From NCBI GenBank assembly GCA_036506795.1, contig DASXRC010000013.1, positions 1 through 54,381 on the forward strand: 54,381 bases of DNA. Reading direction: 5' to 3'. The first letter of the stretch is position 1. Every line of letters starts with the position of its first letter. The DNA is from DASXRC01 sp036506795 (lineage in GTDB: Bacteria; Actinomycetota; Actinomycetes; Mycobacteriales; Micromonosporaceae). Of this stretch, positions 25,082 to 32,666 are shown one piece after another. The notes under the pieces were generated by a model. That model ran no database searches and was not told the DNA's origin. It saw only the letters and a list, made by a program, of their open reading frames with translations. A program made the translations under genes and the position numbers.

Positions 25082-26131
25082 TCAGCCCTCCTTGAGCAGT
25101 TCGGCGAGCGTGTCGACGAATGCGTCGGTGGTGGCAGTGTCCCGCACCGCGATCCGGAGCCAGTCGGCGCCCAGTCCCGGAAAGGTGTCGCCGCGCCGCA
25201 CGGCGTAACCACGCTCGCGCAGCCGATCCCGCAGGCGTGCGGCGCCGGGCACCCGGATCAGAACGAACGCGCTCGCGGGCTCGCCGGGCACGGTGACGTC
25301 GGGCAGGGCGCGCAGTCGGCGTACCAAATGAGCTCTGCGGACGGTGAGCTCGGCGGCGATGAGCCGTTCGGCGGCGGCCGCGGCCGGGCCGGTGCAGGCG
25401 ATCGCGGCCGCCAGTGCCGGTGTCGAGACCGCCCACAGCGGCTGCGCGCGGCCCAGCGCCACGATCAGGCCGGGTGGACCCAACAGATATCCGATCCGCA
25501 ACCCGGCCAGCCCCCAGGTCTTCGTCAGGCTGCGGACGACGACGGTGCCGGGCAGGTCGGACCGTTCGGCCAACGACTCGTCCCCCGCGGCGGTGTCCGC
25601 GAACGCCTCGTCGACCACCAGCACGCGGCCCGGTTGGGTCAGGGCCGCGATGGCATCGGCCGGATGCAGCACGGAGGTCGGGTTCGTCGGATTGCCGACC
25701 ACCACCAGATCGGCGTCGGCGGGTACGCGCGCCGGGTCGAGCCGGAACCCCTCGTCCTCGGTGAGCAGCACCCGGCGGATTCGGTAGCCCGCGTTCCGCA
25801 GCGCGGCCTCCGGCTCGGTGAACTGCGGATGCACGACCACGGGTCGCCGTGCGACCCCGCGCAGCGCCCGCGCCAGCAGCACGAAGCCCTCGGCCGCGCC
25901 CGCGGTCAGCAACACCTCTTCGGCGGTACGCCGATGGCGCCCGGCCACGGCCGCCCGGGCGGGGCCTGCGTCCGGATAGCGCGCGAGGTCGCCGAGCGCG
26001 GCGCGGACGGGGTCCGCGAGCCACGGTGGCATCGGCTCGCCGCGCACGTTGACGGCGAGATCGATCAGCCCCGGCCCGGCCTCCGCGTCGCCGTGGTGGC
26101 TCAGATTTTCCATCCCGCCAGCATGCGACAT
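25082..26131 (-). CDS. cobC: Cobalamin biosynthesis aminotransferase CobC (threonine-phosphate decarboxylase type)
   Basis: 349 aa from the ATG at 26131, chosen for a GGGAAG site; GTG 26152 and ATG 26113 are alternatives. It is a class I/II PLP enzyme: DLAVNVRGEPMP at the start, NPTNPTSV, VVDEAFAD, and the Schiff-base Lys in SLTKTWGLAGLRIGY. In cobalamin synthesis such proteins make (R)-1-amino-2-propanol phosphate from threonine phosphate for the nucleotide-loop linker. It heads the cobC-cobT-cysG operon, which supports this role over histidinol-phosphate transamination. No cobalamin riboswitch is seen in the short gap to the divergent PBP gene. Confidence 0.88.
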   Translation of the reverse strand: MSHAGGMENLSHHGDAEAGPGLIDLAVNVRGEPMPPWLADPVRAALGDLARYPDAGPARAAVAGRHRRTAEEVLLTAGAAEGFVLLARALRGVARRPVVVHPQFTEPEAALRNAGYRIRRVLLTEDEGFRLDPARVPADADLVVVGNPTNPTSVLHPADAIAALTQPGRVLVVDEAFADTAAGDESLAERSDLPGTVVVRSLTKTWGLAGLRIGYLLGPPGLIVALGRAQPLWAVSTPALAAAIACTGPAAAAAERLIAAELTVRRAHLVRRLRALPDVTVPGEPASAFVLIRVPGAARLRDRLRERGYAVRRGDTFPGLGADWLRIAVRDTATTDAFVDTLAELLKEG

Positions 26132-26174
26132 CGTGTACTTCCCGCTTTCCACCCTGACCTGAGGTGTTATGTCC

Positions 26175-26180
26175 TAGCTT
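26175..26180 (+). promoter_or_regulatory. -10 box for leaderless start of the PBP gene
   Basis: TAGCTT ends 7 bases before the ATG at 26188. No Shine-Dalgarno sequence fits the remaining bases. Confidence 0.5.
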
Positions 26181-26187
26181 GTAGCTG

Positions 26188-28350
26188 ATGACCCAGGCCC
26201 ACGCCGCCGACGGGCGGCTCGCCTCGATCGTTCGGGCCGGCCTGATCGCCGGCGTGGTCGTGGCCGCGGTCCTCTACCCGCTCGCCGCCCTCGGCGGGCT
26301 CGGGGCCAAGGCCGGGGCCGGGCTCCTGGGCAACGTGTCGACCGACCTCCGCCTCGCCGCGCAGGCGCAGACCAGCTACGTGTACGCCTCGGACAACAAG
26401 ACGCTGCTCACGATGTTCTACGAGGAGTACCGCAGGTACACCCCGATCGCGCAGATGTCGCCGTACATTCAGCAGGCGGTCGTCGCCTCCGAGGACGCCC
26501 GGTTCTTCCAGCACAACGGTGTGGACGTGAAGGGGATCGCGCGGGCGTTCGTCGCCAACCGGCAGGCCGGCGGCGTGTCCCAGGGCGCATCCACGCTCAC
26601 GATGCAGTACGTGCGTATGGCGCTGCGCGACAGCGCGCGGACGCCGGCGGAGGCGATCGAGGCGACGGAGCAGACCAACATCCGCAAGATCCGGGAGATG
26701 CGGCTGGCGACGGGGCTGGAGAAGGAGCTGTCGAAGACGCAGATCCTGGAGCGCTACCTCAACGCCGCGTACTTCGGCCACCGCGCGTACGGGATCTTCG
26801 CCGCGGCGCAGATCTTCTTCTCCAAGTCGCCCAAGGACCTCACGCTCGGCGAGGCCGCGACCCTGGCCGGCCTGGTCCAGGCACCTTCGGCGTATGACCC
26901 GACCGGGGTGGACCAGCGGCCCGCCACCGAGCGGCGCAACCATGTCATCGACCGGATGGTGGACCTCGGGTACGTCGCGCCGGGCGTCGCGGCCGCGGCG
27001 AAGAACCAGCCGATCCCGCTGCGGTTGACGACGCCACCGAACGACTGCGTCTCGGTGCCCCGCCGGCTCAACAGCTGGGGCTATTTCTGCGACTTCTTCA
27101 AGAGCTGGTGGATGTCCCAGCCGGCGTTCGGCAGCAGCCCAGCGGAGCGGGTCGACAAGCTGCGCCGCGGCGGCTATCGGATCGTGACATCGCTGGACCC
27201 GAAGGTGCAGAAGATCGCCCAGAGCCAGGTCCGGAACAACCTGTCGTCCCACAGCCCGTTCGCGCACGGCGCGGTGTTCCTAGAGCCGGGCACCGGGCTG
27301 GTCAAGGCGATGGCGGTCAACCGCGTCTACTCGCTGGACCAGGGCGGAAACGGGGCGAACACGAACGCCAGCAAGCGCGGCCTGGTGCCGGGCAGCTACC
27401 CAAACACCGTGAACCCGCTGCTCGGCGGCGGCACCTTGCCGGGTTACCAGGCCGGCTCCACCTTCAAGCTGTTCACGCTGCTCGCCGCGCTGGACGAGGG
27501 ATTCCCGATGTCGACCTCCTTCTACGCCCCGCAGCGCTACCGCTCCATCTACCTGGCCGGGCCGGGCGAACCCGGCAGCTGCGGCGGCCGGTGGTGCCCG
27601 CAGAACGCGAGCGGCGGGATGACCGGCCGGCAGAACATGTGGACCGGCTTCGGCAAGTCGGTCAACACGTACTTCGTCCAGCTCGAGCAGGCCGTCGGGG
27701 CCGAACGCGCGGTGCGCATGGCCGAGCGGCTCGGGCTGCGCTGGCGCAGCGAGACGGACCGGATGATGGCCGCGCACGGCCGGGCGCACACCTGGGGCGC
27801 GTTCACGCTCGGCGTCGCCGACACCACCCCGCTGGAGATGGCCAACGCGTACGCCACGGTTGCCGCCGACGGACGGCGTTGCGAGCCGACCCCGGTGGCA
27901 TCCATCACCGGGCCTGATGGGGCCGCGGCGGTCTATACCCCTGCCGGGACCCACGAGTCGGTGACGGTGGCGGCGGAGCGCTGTTCCCAGGTGGTCTCGC
28001 CGGCGGTCGCCCGGGCGGCGGTGGACGCGGCCCGCTGCGTGACCGGGTACGGCGCGGCCCGCGGGTCGTGCGGCGGCTGGTCAACGGGCTCCGCGGCGTA
28101 CCCGATGGTCGGCCGGCCGTTCGCGGGCAAGACCGGCACCACCGACAACACCCAGGCCGCATGGTTCATCGGGTTCACGCCAGACCTGGCCGGGGCCAGC
28201 TTCGTCGCCGACCCGGACAACCCGTTCCACGCGGTCGGCGACCGGTACTACAACGACCCAATCCAGGTGGTGGCGAACACGATCGCTGGTGCCCTGAAGG
28301 GCAAACCGGTGCGGACGTTCACCCCGCCACCGGCGTCGGTTCTGCGCTGA
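26188..28350 (+). CDS. Class A penicillin-binding protein (glycosyltransferase/transpeptidase)
   Basis: 720 aa. A cytoplasmic tail of about 15 residues and a membrane helix are followed by a GT51 domain (SEDARFFQHNGVD with the catalytic Glu, GASTLTMQYVR, ERYLNAAYFG), then a transpeptidase domain with SxxK (GSTFKLFT), SVN and KTGTT. Such proteins polymerise and cross-link peptidoglycan outside the membrane. All active-site residues are present. The C-terminus lacks the PASTA repeats found in some actinobacterial PBPs. It is divergent from the cobC operon with a very short gap and convergent with the GNAT gene through repeat copy 3. Confidence 0.95.
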   Translation: MTQAHAADGRLASIVRAGLIAGVVVAAVLYPLAALGGLGAKAGAGLLGNVSTDLRLAAQAQTSYVYASDNKTLLTMFYEEYRRYTPIAQMSPYIQQAVVASEDARFFQHNGVDVKGIARAFVANRQAGGVSQGASTLTMQYVRMALRDSARTPAEAIEATEQTNIRKIREMRLATGLEKELSKTQILERYLNAAYFGHRAYGIFAAAQIFFSKSPKDLTLGEAATLAGLVQAPSAYDPTGVDQRPATERRNHVIDRMVDLGYVAPGVAAAAKNQPIPLRLTTPPNDCVSVPRRLNSWGYFCDFFKSWWMSQPAFGSSPAERVDKLRRGGYRIVTSLDPKVQKIAQSQVRNNLSSHSPFAHGAVFLEPGTGLVKAMAVNRVYSLDQGGNGANTNASKRGLVPGSYPNTVNPLLGGGTLPGYQAGSTFKLFTLLAALDEGFPMSTSFYAPQRYRSIYLAGPGEPGSCGGRWCPQNASGGMTGRQNMWTGFGKSVNTYFVQLEQAVGAERAVRMAERLGLRWRSETDRMMAAHGRAHTWGAFTLGVADTTPLEMANAYATVAADGRRCEPTPVASITGPDGAAAVYTPAGTHESVTVAAERCSQVVSPAVARAAVDAARCVTGYGAARGSCGGWSTGSAAYPMVGRPFAGKTGTTDNTQAAWFIGFTPDLAGASFVADPDNPFHAVGDRYYNDPIQVVANTIAGALKGKPVRTFTPPPASVLR

Positions 28351-28384
28351 GCTGGCGCCAGGTAGCGTCGCGCCCCTCTCCGTC

Positions 28385-28460
28385 GATCATGGACCTGTTG
28401 CCGTGCTTCGATCACTGATTCACGGCAACAGGTCCATGATCGGCGCGGAGGGCCATGATC
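28385..28460 (-). repeat. 76-bp intergenic palindromic repeat, copy 3 (best conserved)
   Basis: The 21-bp arms (28385-28405 and 28421-28441) are perfect complements around a 15-base loop. The outer half-motif lies on the right side here, 19 bases from the arm end, so the element is inverted relative to copies 1 and 2. It lies between convergent PBP and GNAT genes and could terminate both. Confidence 0.92.
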
Positions 28461-28476
28461 GGCCCGCGGGTCCTCC

Positions 28477-29046
28477 TCATCGCAGGTCGGCGACGACGAA
28501 CGACCAGACCTCGAGGTCGACGCGGCCGCTGTGCACGTGACCCGCGTTGCGCAGCAGGCCCTCGTACGTGAAACCGGCCTTCTCCGCCACCCGGCGGGAG
28601 GCCGTGTTGCCCGGCGCGACGCGCAGCTCGACACGCTGGAAACCGTGCTCGAGGATCAGCGCGATCGCGAGCGCGTCGACCGCCTCGGCGGCGAGTCCGA
28701 ACCCTCGCACGTCGGGCGCGACGGCGTACGACACCTCGGTCACGCGGCCGACCCAGTCGGTGCGTTTGGTCCAGAGGCAGCCGACCAGGCGATCGTCCTC
28801 GCGCCGGATGATGCCGTAGTGGTCGCCGTCGCCGCTGTCGCGGCGCTCGGCCGCCATGTCCGTGCACCAGGCCAGCCCCTCGATCTCCCCGAACTCCCGC
28901 GGGAACGGCAGCCAGCGTTGGGTCTGCTTGTCGGCGAAGATCTCGGCCACGCCGGGCGCGTCGTCCGCGGCCAGCGGGCGGACGTGCAACCGGGGTGTGG
29001 ACACGGTCAGCGTCGGGAAGCGACGCACGGCGACATGCCCCTTCAC
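28477..29046 (-). CDS. GNAT family N-acetyltransferase (RimJ/RimL-like)
   Basis: 189 aa from a GTG with GGAG six bases before it; GTG 29028 is a shorter alternative. The N-terminus LTVSTPRLHVRPLAADD is the usual start of the RimJ/RimL group. The acetyl-CoA site is VAPDVRGFGLAAEAVDAL, followed by LRVAPGNTASRRVAEKAGF and YEGLLRNA. Members acetylate the N-termini of ribosomal proteins, or small molecules including antibiotics; the sequence does not say which. It stands alone, convergent with the PBP gene. Confidence 0.88.
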   Translation of the reverse strand: MKGHVAVRRFPTLTVSTPRLHVRPLAADDAPGVAEIFADKQTQRWLPFPREFGEIEGLAWCTDMAAERRDSGDGDHYGIIRREDDRLVGCLWTKRTDWVGRVTEVSYAVAPDVRGFGLAAEAVDALAIALILEHGFQRVELRVAPGNTASRRVAEKAGFTYEGLLRNAGHVHSGRVDLEVWSFVVADLR

Positions 29047-29145
29047 GCGCCGCTCCGGCGGGCGATAACGGATTCCAGATGGGCGCGTGTCGCGTGCGCA
29101 TCGGTCATCGGTGGCGGCTCCTCCCGGCCGAAAAGGTGCCCGGTG

Positions 29146-29174
29146 ACGGCCGATCCGCTGTCCGGATCGGCCGT
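29146..29174. other. Unexplained perfect 12-bp hairpin in a divergent intergenic region
   Basis: The arms 29146-29157 and 29163-29174 are perfectly complementary around a 5-base loop. It lies in the 298-base gap between divergent GNAT and SURF1 genes, far from any stop codon. The SURF1 mRNA appears to start only at 29345, so the hairpin is not in its leader. The rest of the gap shows no ORF with a convincing start. It could be the terminator of a small RNA or an operator. Confidence 0.55.
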
Positions 29175-29332
29175 GGAGACGATACCCGTTCGGCCCGAGA
29201 TGAGTGCGGCGTCGGCCGGGCACGTTCCGCTGGCGATGAGCCTCGGCCGGCAGCCGACGCCATCTTCCGGGGGGACATCTTGGCCGGTCGGCGATGGCCG
29301 GCAGGCGGCCCAGCCGAGTCGGCTCAGCTGGG

Positions 29333-29338
29333 TAACCT
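29333..29338 (+). promoter_or_regulatory. -10 box for leaderless start of the SURF1 gene
   Basis: TAACCT ends 6 bases before the GTG at 29345. No ribosome site is present. Confidence 0.5.
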
Positions 29339-29344
29339 CGTTGT

Positions 29345-30211
29345 GTGTACCGGTTCCTGCTCACGCCGCGCTGGCTGGGCCTGTCCCTGCTGATGCTCGG
29401 GCTCGCCGGTGTCATGGTGGGACTGGGCAACTGGCAGCTGCACCGATATCACGAGCGCAGCGCGATCAACGCGCGCATCGACGCGGGCGGGCGCGCCGCG
29501 CCGACGGCGCTCGAGCGGGTCCTCCGTGAGCCGAGCGGCTCCGTGGGGCCGTCCGGGCCGCCGCCCTCGGCCGCGGCCGAATGGACCCGGGTCACCGTCT
29601 CCGGGCGGTACGACCCCGCGCACGAGGTGCTGGCGCGAGGGCGCACGGTCAAGAGCGTCGTCGGGTTCGAGGTCATCACGCCGCTGGTGCTCGACAGCGG
29701 CGCTGCGGTGCTGGTCGACCGGGGATGGGTGCCCCCGGCCCGCGGTGGCGCGAGCGCCGTGCCTCAGGTTCCACCGGCGCCCGGCGGAACGGTCACCGTC
29801 GTGGGCCGGGTGCACCTCACGGAGAGCCGGCCGGGCACCATCGCCCGGCGGGCCGGCCGGGTGGAGGTACGCCGGATCTCCGTGGCGCAGCTCGCCGCCG
29901 AGCTGCCGTACCCCGTCTACGGCGCGTACGTGTTGATGGATTCTCAGGATCCGCCCGCCGATCCGGCCCTCGTCGCGATCCCGGCGCAGCACGAGAACGC
30001 CTGGCAGAACGCCGGGTACGTGGTCCAATGGTGGATCTTCGCCGGGTTGACCATCGCCGGGTTGGTCTGGTTGATCCGCCGCGAGCCGCGTACCGACGCC
30101 GGATTTGATGCTGAGATGCGCGAGATGTCCGCGGACGACCAGTCGTCGACCGCCGGAACCCCGCCCGGCGAGCGCCGCCTGCCGCAGGCTCCGGTGTCAC
30201 CGGCGGTCTGA
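29345..30211 (+). CDS. SURF1 family cytochrome oxidase assembly protein
   Basis: 288 aa, GTG start. It has two membrane helices, one at residues about 10-30 (WLGLSLLMLGLAGVMVGLGNWQL) and one near 235-255, with the SURF1 domain between them outside the membrane. Diagnostic segments are LGNWQLHRYHER, VTVSGRYDP, VLVDRGWVP and the NAGYVVQWWIFAG start of the second helix. SURF1 helps insert haem a or assemble the aa3-type oxidase. The C-terminal 40 residues are an extra disordered tail. The gene is followed 107 bases later by a small membrane-protein gene. Confidence 0.93.
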   Translation: MYRFLLTPRWLGLSLLMLGLAGVMVGLGNWQLHRYHERSAINARIDAGGRAAPTALERVLREPSGSVGPSGPPPSAAAEWTRVTVSGRYDPAHEVLARGRTVKSVVGFEVITPLVLDSGAAVLVDRGWVPPARGGASAVPQVPPAPGGTVTVVGRVHLTESRPGTIARRAGRVEVRRISVAQLAAELPYPVYGAYVLMDSQDPPADPALVAIPAQHENAWQNAGYVVQWWIFAGLTIAGLVWLIRREPRTDAGFDAEMREMSADDQSSTAGTPPGERRLPQAPVSPAV

Positions 30212-30318
30212 CGGCGTGACGCCCCCGCGTGCCCTGCCGGCCGGCCGGACGCAGGTTAGGGTGCTCAGGTGAGCGAGGGTGGACGAGCCTCGTTCCCTCG
30301 GGCCAGAGGGGAAGCCAC

Positions 30319-30789
30319 ATGAGCGATCATCCGCTGCCACCACCGGCCGACCCGTGGCCTGACCCACCGACAACGCCACAGCCGGCACCGCCCGCGGCCA
30401 CCCCGCCGGGGGCGGCCACTCCGCCGCCTGCGGTGCCCGGTCCGATCGTGGCCCAGATCGGAGAGTTGGGCGTCACGTCGTCCGTCGTGCACACCCCAGC
30501 GGGCGACATTCCGCTGAAGGGCTCGAGCTGGCAGGTCTCCGATCAGTGGCTGACCGAGCAGCGGACGCCGACCTGGGCGATCGTCGCGGCGATCGTCGGC
30601 TTCTGCGTGCTGACGGTCTTCAGCCTGCTGTTCCTGCTGGTCAAGGAGACGACATACCGCGGCACGGTGCAGGTCACGGTGACCAACGCGGCGCAGCAGT
30701 ACGTCGCGCGCATCCCGGTCGCCACGCAGGCGGAGGTGCAGGCGATCCACCAGCAGGTGAACTACGTGCGCTCGCTCGCCGCGCTCTGA
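30319..30789 (+). CDS. Proline-rich single-pass membrane protein of unknown function
   Basis: 156 aa, ATG with a purine-rich site (AGAGGGGAAG). Residues 1-50 are Pro/Ala/Thr-rich and probably disordered. A short structured part (IAQIGELGVTSSVVHTPAGDI, GSSWQVSDQW) leads to one membrane helix (about 98-120, WAIVAAIVGFCVLTVFSLLF). A small C-terminal domain follows, with the helix in TQAEVQAIHQQVNYVRSL. The pattern is common in Micromonosporaceae as uncharacterised proteins. Its last 28 bases overlap the 3' end of the DNA ligase gene on the other strand. Confidence 0.65.
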   Translation: MSDHPLPPPADPWPDPPTTPQPAPPAATPPGAATPPPAVPGPIVAQIGELGVTSSVVHTPAGDIPLKGSSWQVSDQWLTEQRTPTWAIVAAIVGFCVLTVFSLLFLLVKETTYRGTVQVTVTNAAQQYVARIPVATQAEVQAIHQQVNYVRSLAAL

Positions 30790-32369
30790 GCCTGGATCGT
30801 GAGCACGGTGTCGATCGTGTCCGCGTCCTCGGCGCGCTTGTCGTGCCGGTACCGCAGCACCCGGGCGAACCGCAGTGCCACTCCGCCGGGGTAGCGCGGA
30901 CTCCGCTGGACTCCGTCGAACGCGATCTCCACGACCTGTTCCGGGCGGACCTTGACCACCCAGTCACCCCGCTCGACGGCCAGTCCCAGGAATCGCTCCG
31001 TCTGCCAGGCCAGCATCTCGTCCGTCATGCCCTTGAACGTCTTGCCGAGCATCACGAAGCCCCCGGTGCGCGGGTCTCGTGCGCCCAGGTGCAGGTTCGA
31101 CAGCCAACCCTGACGGCGGCCGTGGCCCCACTCGACGGCGAGCACGACCAGGTCAAGCGTGTGCCGCGGCTTGACCTTGACCCAGGCGGCACCGCGCCGG
31201 CCCACGTCGTACGACGCATCCAGATCCTTGACGACCACGCCCTCCTGGCCGGCACGCAGCGCCGCCGCGAAGGCCTCCGCGGCCGCGGCCTCGTCCGCCG
31301 CCGTGCTGCGAGCGACCAGCAACCCGGCGGGCACCGCATGCGCCAGCGCGGCCCATCGCTCCCGGCCAGGAGCGTCGAGCAGATCCCCGCCGTCGATGTG
31401 CAACAGATCGAAGAAGTACGGCGTGAGGCTCGCGCCCAAGCCCGGGGCGTCCGGCGGCAGCCCAACCGCGCCATCGTCCCCGCCGGCGGCGACCTGGGCC
31501 GCCACCCGGGCGCGCGCGCCCCTGGTCGCGGCACGGCTGGCCGTCTCCGCGAATGGACGGGGCCGGCCGCGCTCGTCGAGCACGATCGCCTCGCCGTCTA
31601 GGACGATCTCTCGGGCCGGCAGCGTACGGACAGCGGCCACCACGGCAGGCAGCCGTGGCGTGATCTCGTCGAGGCTCCGCGTGAACACCGCGACGTCGGA
31701 CCCCGAGCGATGCACCTGGATGCGGACGCCATCGAGCTTGGCGTCCACGACCGCCGGCGTGCCGGTCGCGACCAACGCCTCGGCGACCGACGGCGCGCTC
31801 TGCGCGAGCATCGGCGCGAGCGGGCGGCCGACCCGGAGGGAGAATTCACCGAGCGCCGTCGCCCCGCCCGTCAGGGCCGCCACGGCCACCGCCTTGAGGT
31901 CGCCGACGAGCAGCAGCGCGCGGCGGACCGCCGTCACCGGCACCTCGGCGGCCTTGGCGATCGCGTCCACGAGCAGGCCCGCCTGGGCGCCCTGACGCAG
32001 CTCGCCGCCGAACAGCCCGATGAGCAGCCGCTGCTCGTCCGGGGTGGCTGCCGCGAAGAGCCGGTGCAGCAGCTCCCGTCGGCGGGCCTGGGATCCGGCG
32101 CCCGCGACGACGGACAGCTCCCCGACCGCGGAGTCGACTGCCGCGACGGTCAGCGTCGGCTCCTCGGCGGGCGGCGGCAGGTCGCGCAGGCTCGCGTACC
32201 CGACGCCGGTCTGCCTCTGCCGGAGCTCCCCCGCCAGATATGCCGACCCAGCCGCGATCTCCTCGGGCGCTAGCGACCGCAGCGCGGCGGCGAGCAGCTC
32301 GACCTTCGCGAGCCGCTTGGACGTCGCCGTGACGGCCGCGGACGTCGCGGCCAGGTCAACGAATCGCAC
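30762..32369 (-). CDS. ligB: ATP-dependent DNA ligase
   Basis: 535 aa, GTG start (a CAGGAT box 6 bases upstream is a weak leaderless signal). An N-terminal DNA-binding domain (about 1-200) precedes the nucleotidyltransferase core. The AMP-accepting Lys lies in DAKLDGVRIQVH; later motifs are IVLDGEAIV, PYFFDLLHI, EGVVVKDL and VKVKPRHTLDLVV. The OB domain follows with VRPEQVVEIAFDGVQRS. The layout matches mycobacterial LigB-type (Rv3062) ligases, which serve repair rather than replication; the NAD-dependent LigA should be elsewhere. It overlaps a small convergent gene by 28 bases. Confidence 0.92.
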   Translation of the reverse strand: MRFVDLAATSAAVTATSKRLAKVELLAAALRSLAPEEIAAGSAYLAGELRQRQTGVGYASLRDLPPPAEEPTLTVAAVDSAVGELSVVAGAGSQARRRELLHRLFAAATPDEQRLLIGLFGGELRQGAQAGLLVDAIAKAAEVPVTAVRRALLLVGDLKAVAVAALTGGATALGEFSLRVGRPLAPMLAQSAPSVAEALVATGTPAVVDAKLDGVRIQVHRSGSDVAVFTRSLDEITPRLPAVVAAVRTLPAREIVLDGEAIVLDERGRPRPFAETASRAATRGARARVAAQVAAGGDDGAVGLPPDAPGLGASLTPYFFDLLHIDGGDLLDAPGRERWAALAHAVPAGLLVARSTAADEAAAAEAFAAALRAGQEGVVVKDLDASYDVGRRGAAWVKVKPRHTLDLVVLAVEWGHGRRQGWLSNLHLGARDPRTGGFVMLGKTFKGMTDEMLAWQTERFLGLAVERGDWVVKVRPEQVVEIAFDGVQRSPRYPGGVALRFARVLRYRHDKRAEDADTIDTVLTIQAQSAASERT

Positions 32370-32407
32370 GGCCCCATCCTGGCAGCCACGTCCGACAATG
32401 GCGGCGG

Positions 32408-32620
32408 TCAGCTGGGGGCTCCGACCGGCTCCTCGACCGTGAATCCTCGGGCCCGGACCGCATCCGCGAGCCGGGCAAGCTCGGAGTCGACCTGGCAGAG
32501 CGCGGCCGACAGCTCGTCCAGGTGGGTCCGCAGGGCGGTGTCGGACCACCCGGCCACGTCGACATCCCCCAGCGCACGCACCGCGGCGTCGAGCCGCTCG
32601 ATGGCTTCTTTCGTACTCAT
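32408..32620 (-). CDS. Small helical protein resembling the DUF222 N-terminal region
   Basis: 70 aa. The whole protein is two or three helices: AIERLDAAVRALGD, ALRTHLDELSAALCQVDSE and LARLADAVRARGF. The middle and last segments resemble the start of DUF222, the domain found ahead of HNH nuclease domains in actinobacterial mobile proteins, but no nuclease follows. A TAGCAT box 6 bases before the ATG supports the start and real expression. It is transcribed toward ligB, 38 bases before its start. Function unknown; it could be a degraded DUF222 protein or a stand-alone one. Confidence 0.6.
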   Translation of the reverse strand: MSTKEAIERLDAAVRALGDVDVAGWSDTALRTHLDELSAALCQVDSELARLADAVRARGFTVEEPVGAPS

Positions 32621-32626
32621 GTTCGA

Positions 32627-32632
32627 ATGCTA
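32627..32632 (-). promoter_or_regulatory. -10 box for leaderless start of the DUF222-like small gene
   Basis: TAGCAT on the minus strand, 6 bases before the ATG at 32620. Confidence 0.5.
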
Positions 32633-32666
32633 CCGCCGGCCACCGACAACACTCAAGCACGCGGCC

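Noticed and set aside
26132..26187. Cobalamin riboswitch upstream of the cobC operon
   Set aside because: The gap to the divergent PBP gene is about 56 bases, too small for the aptamer, and no B12-box-like sequence is seen.
24074..26188. A 704-codon open frame antisense to cobT and cobC
   Set aside because: Shadow frame with no recognisable motif.
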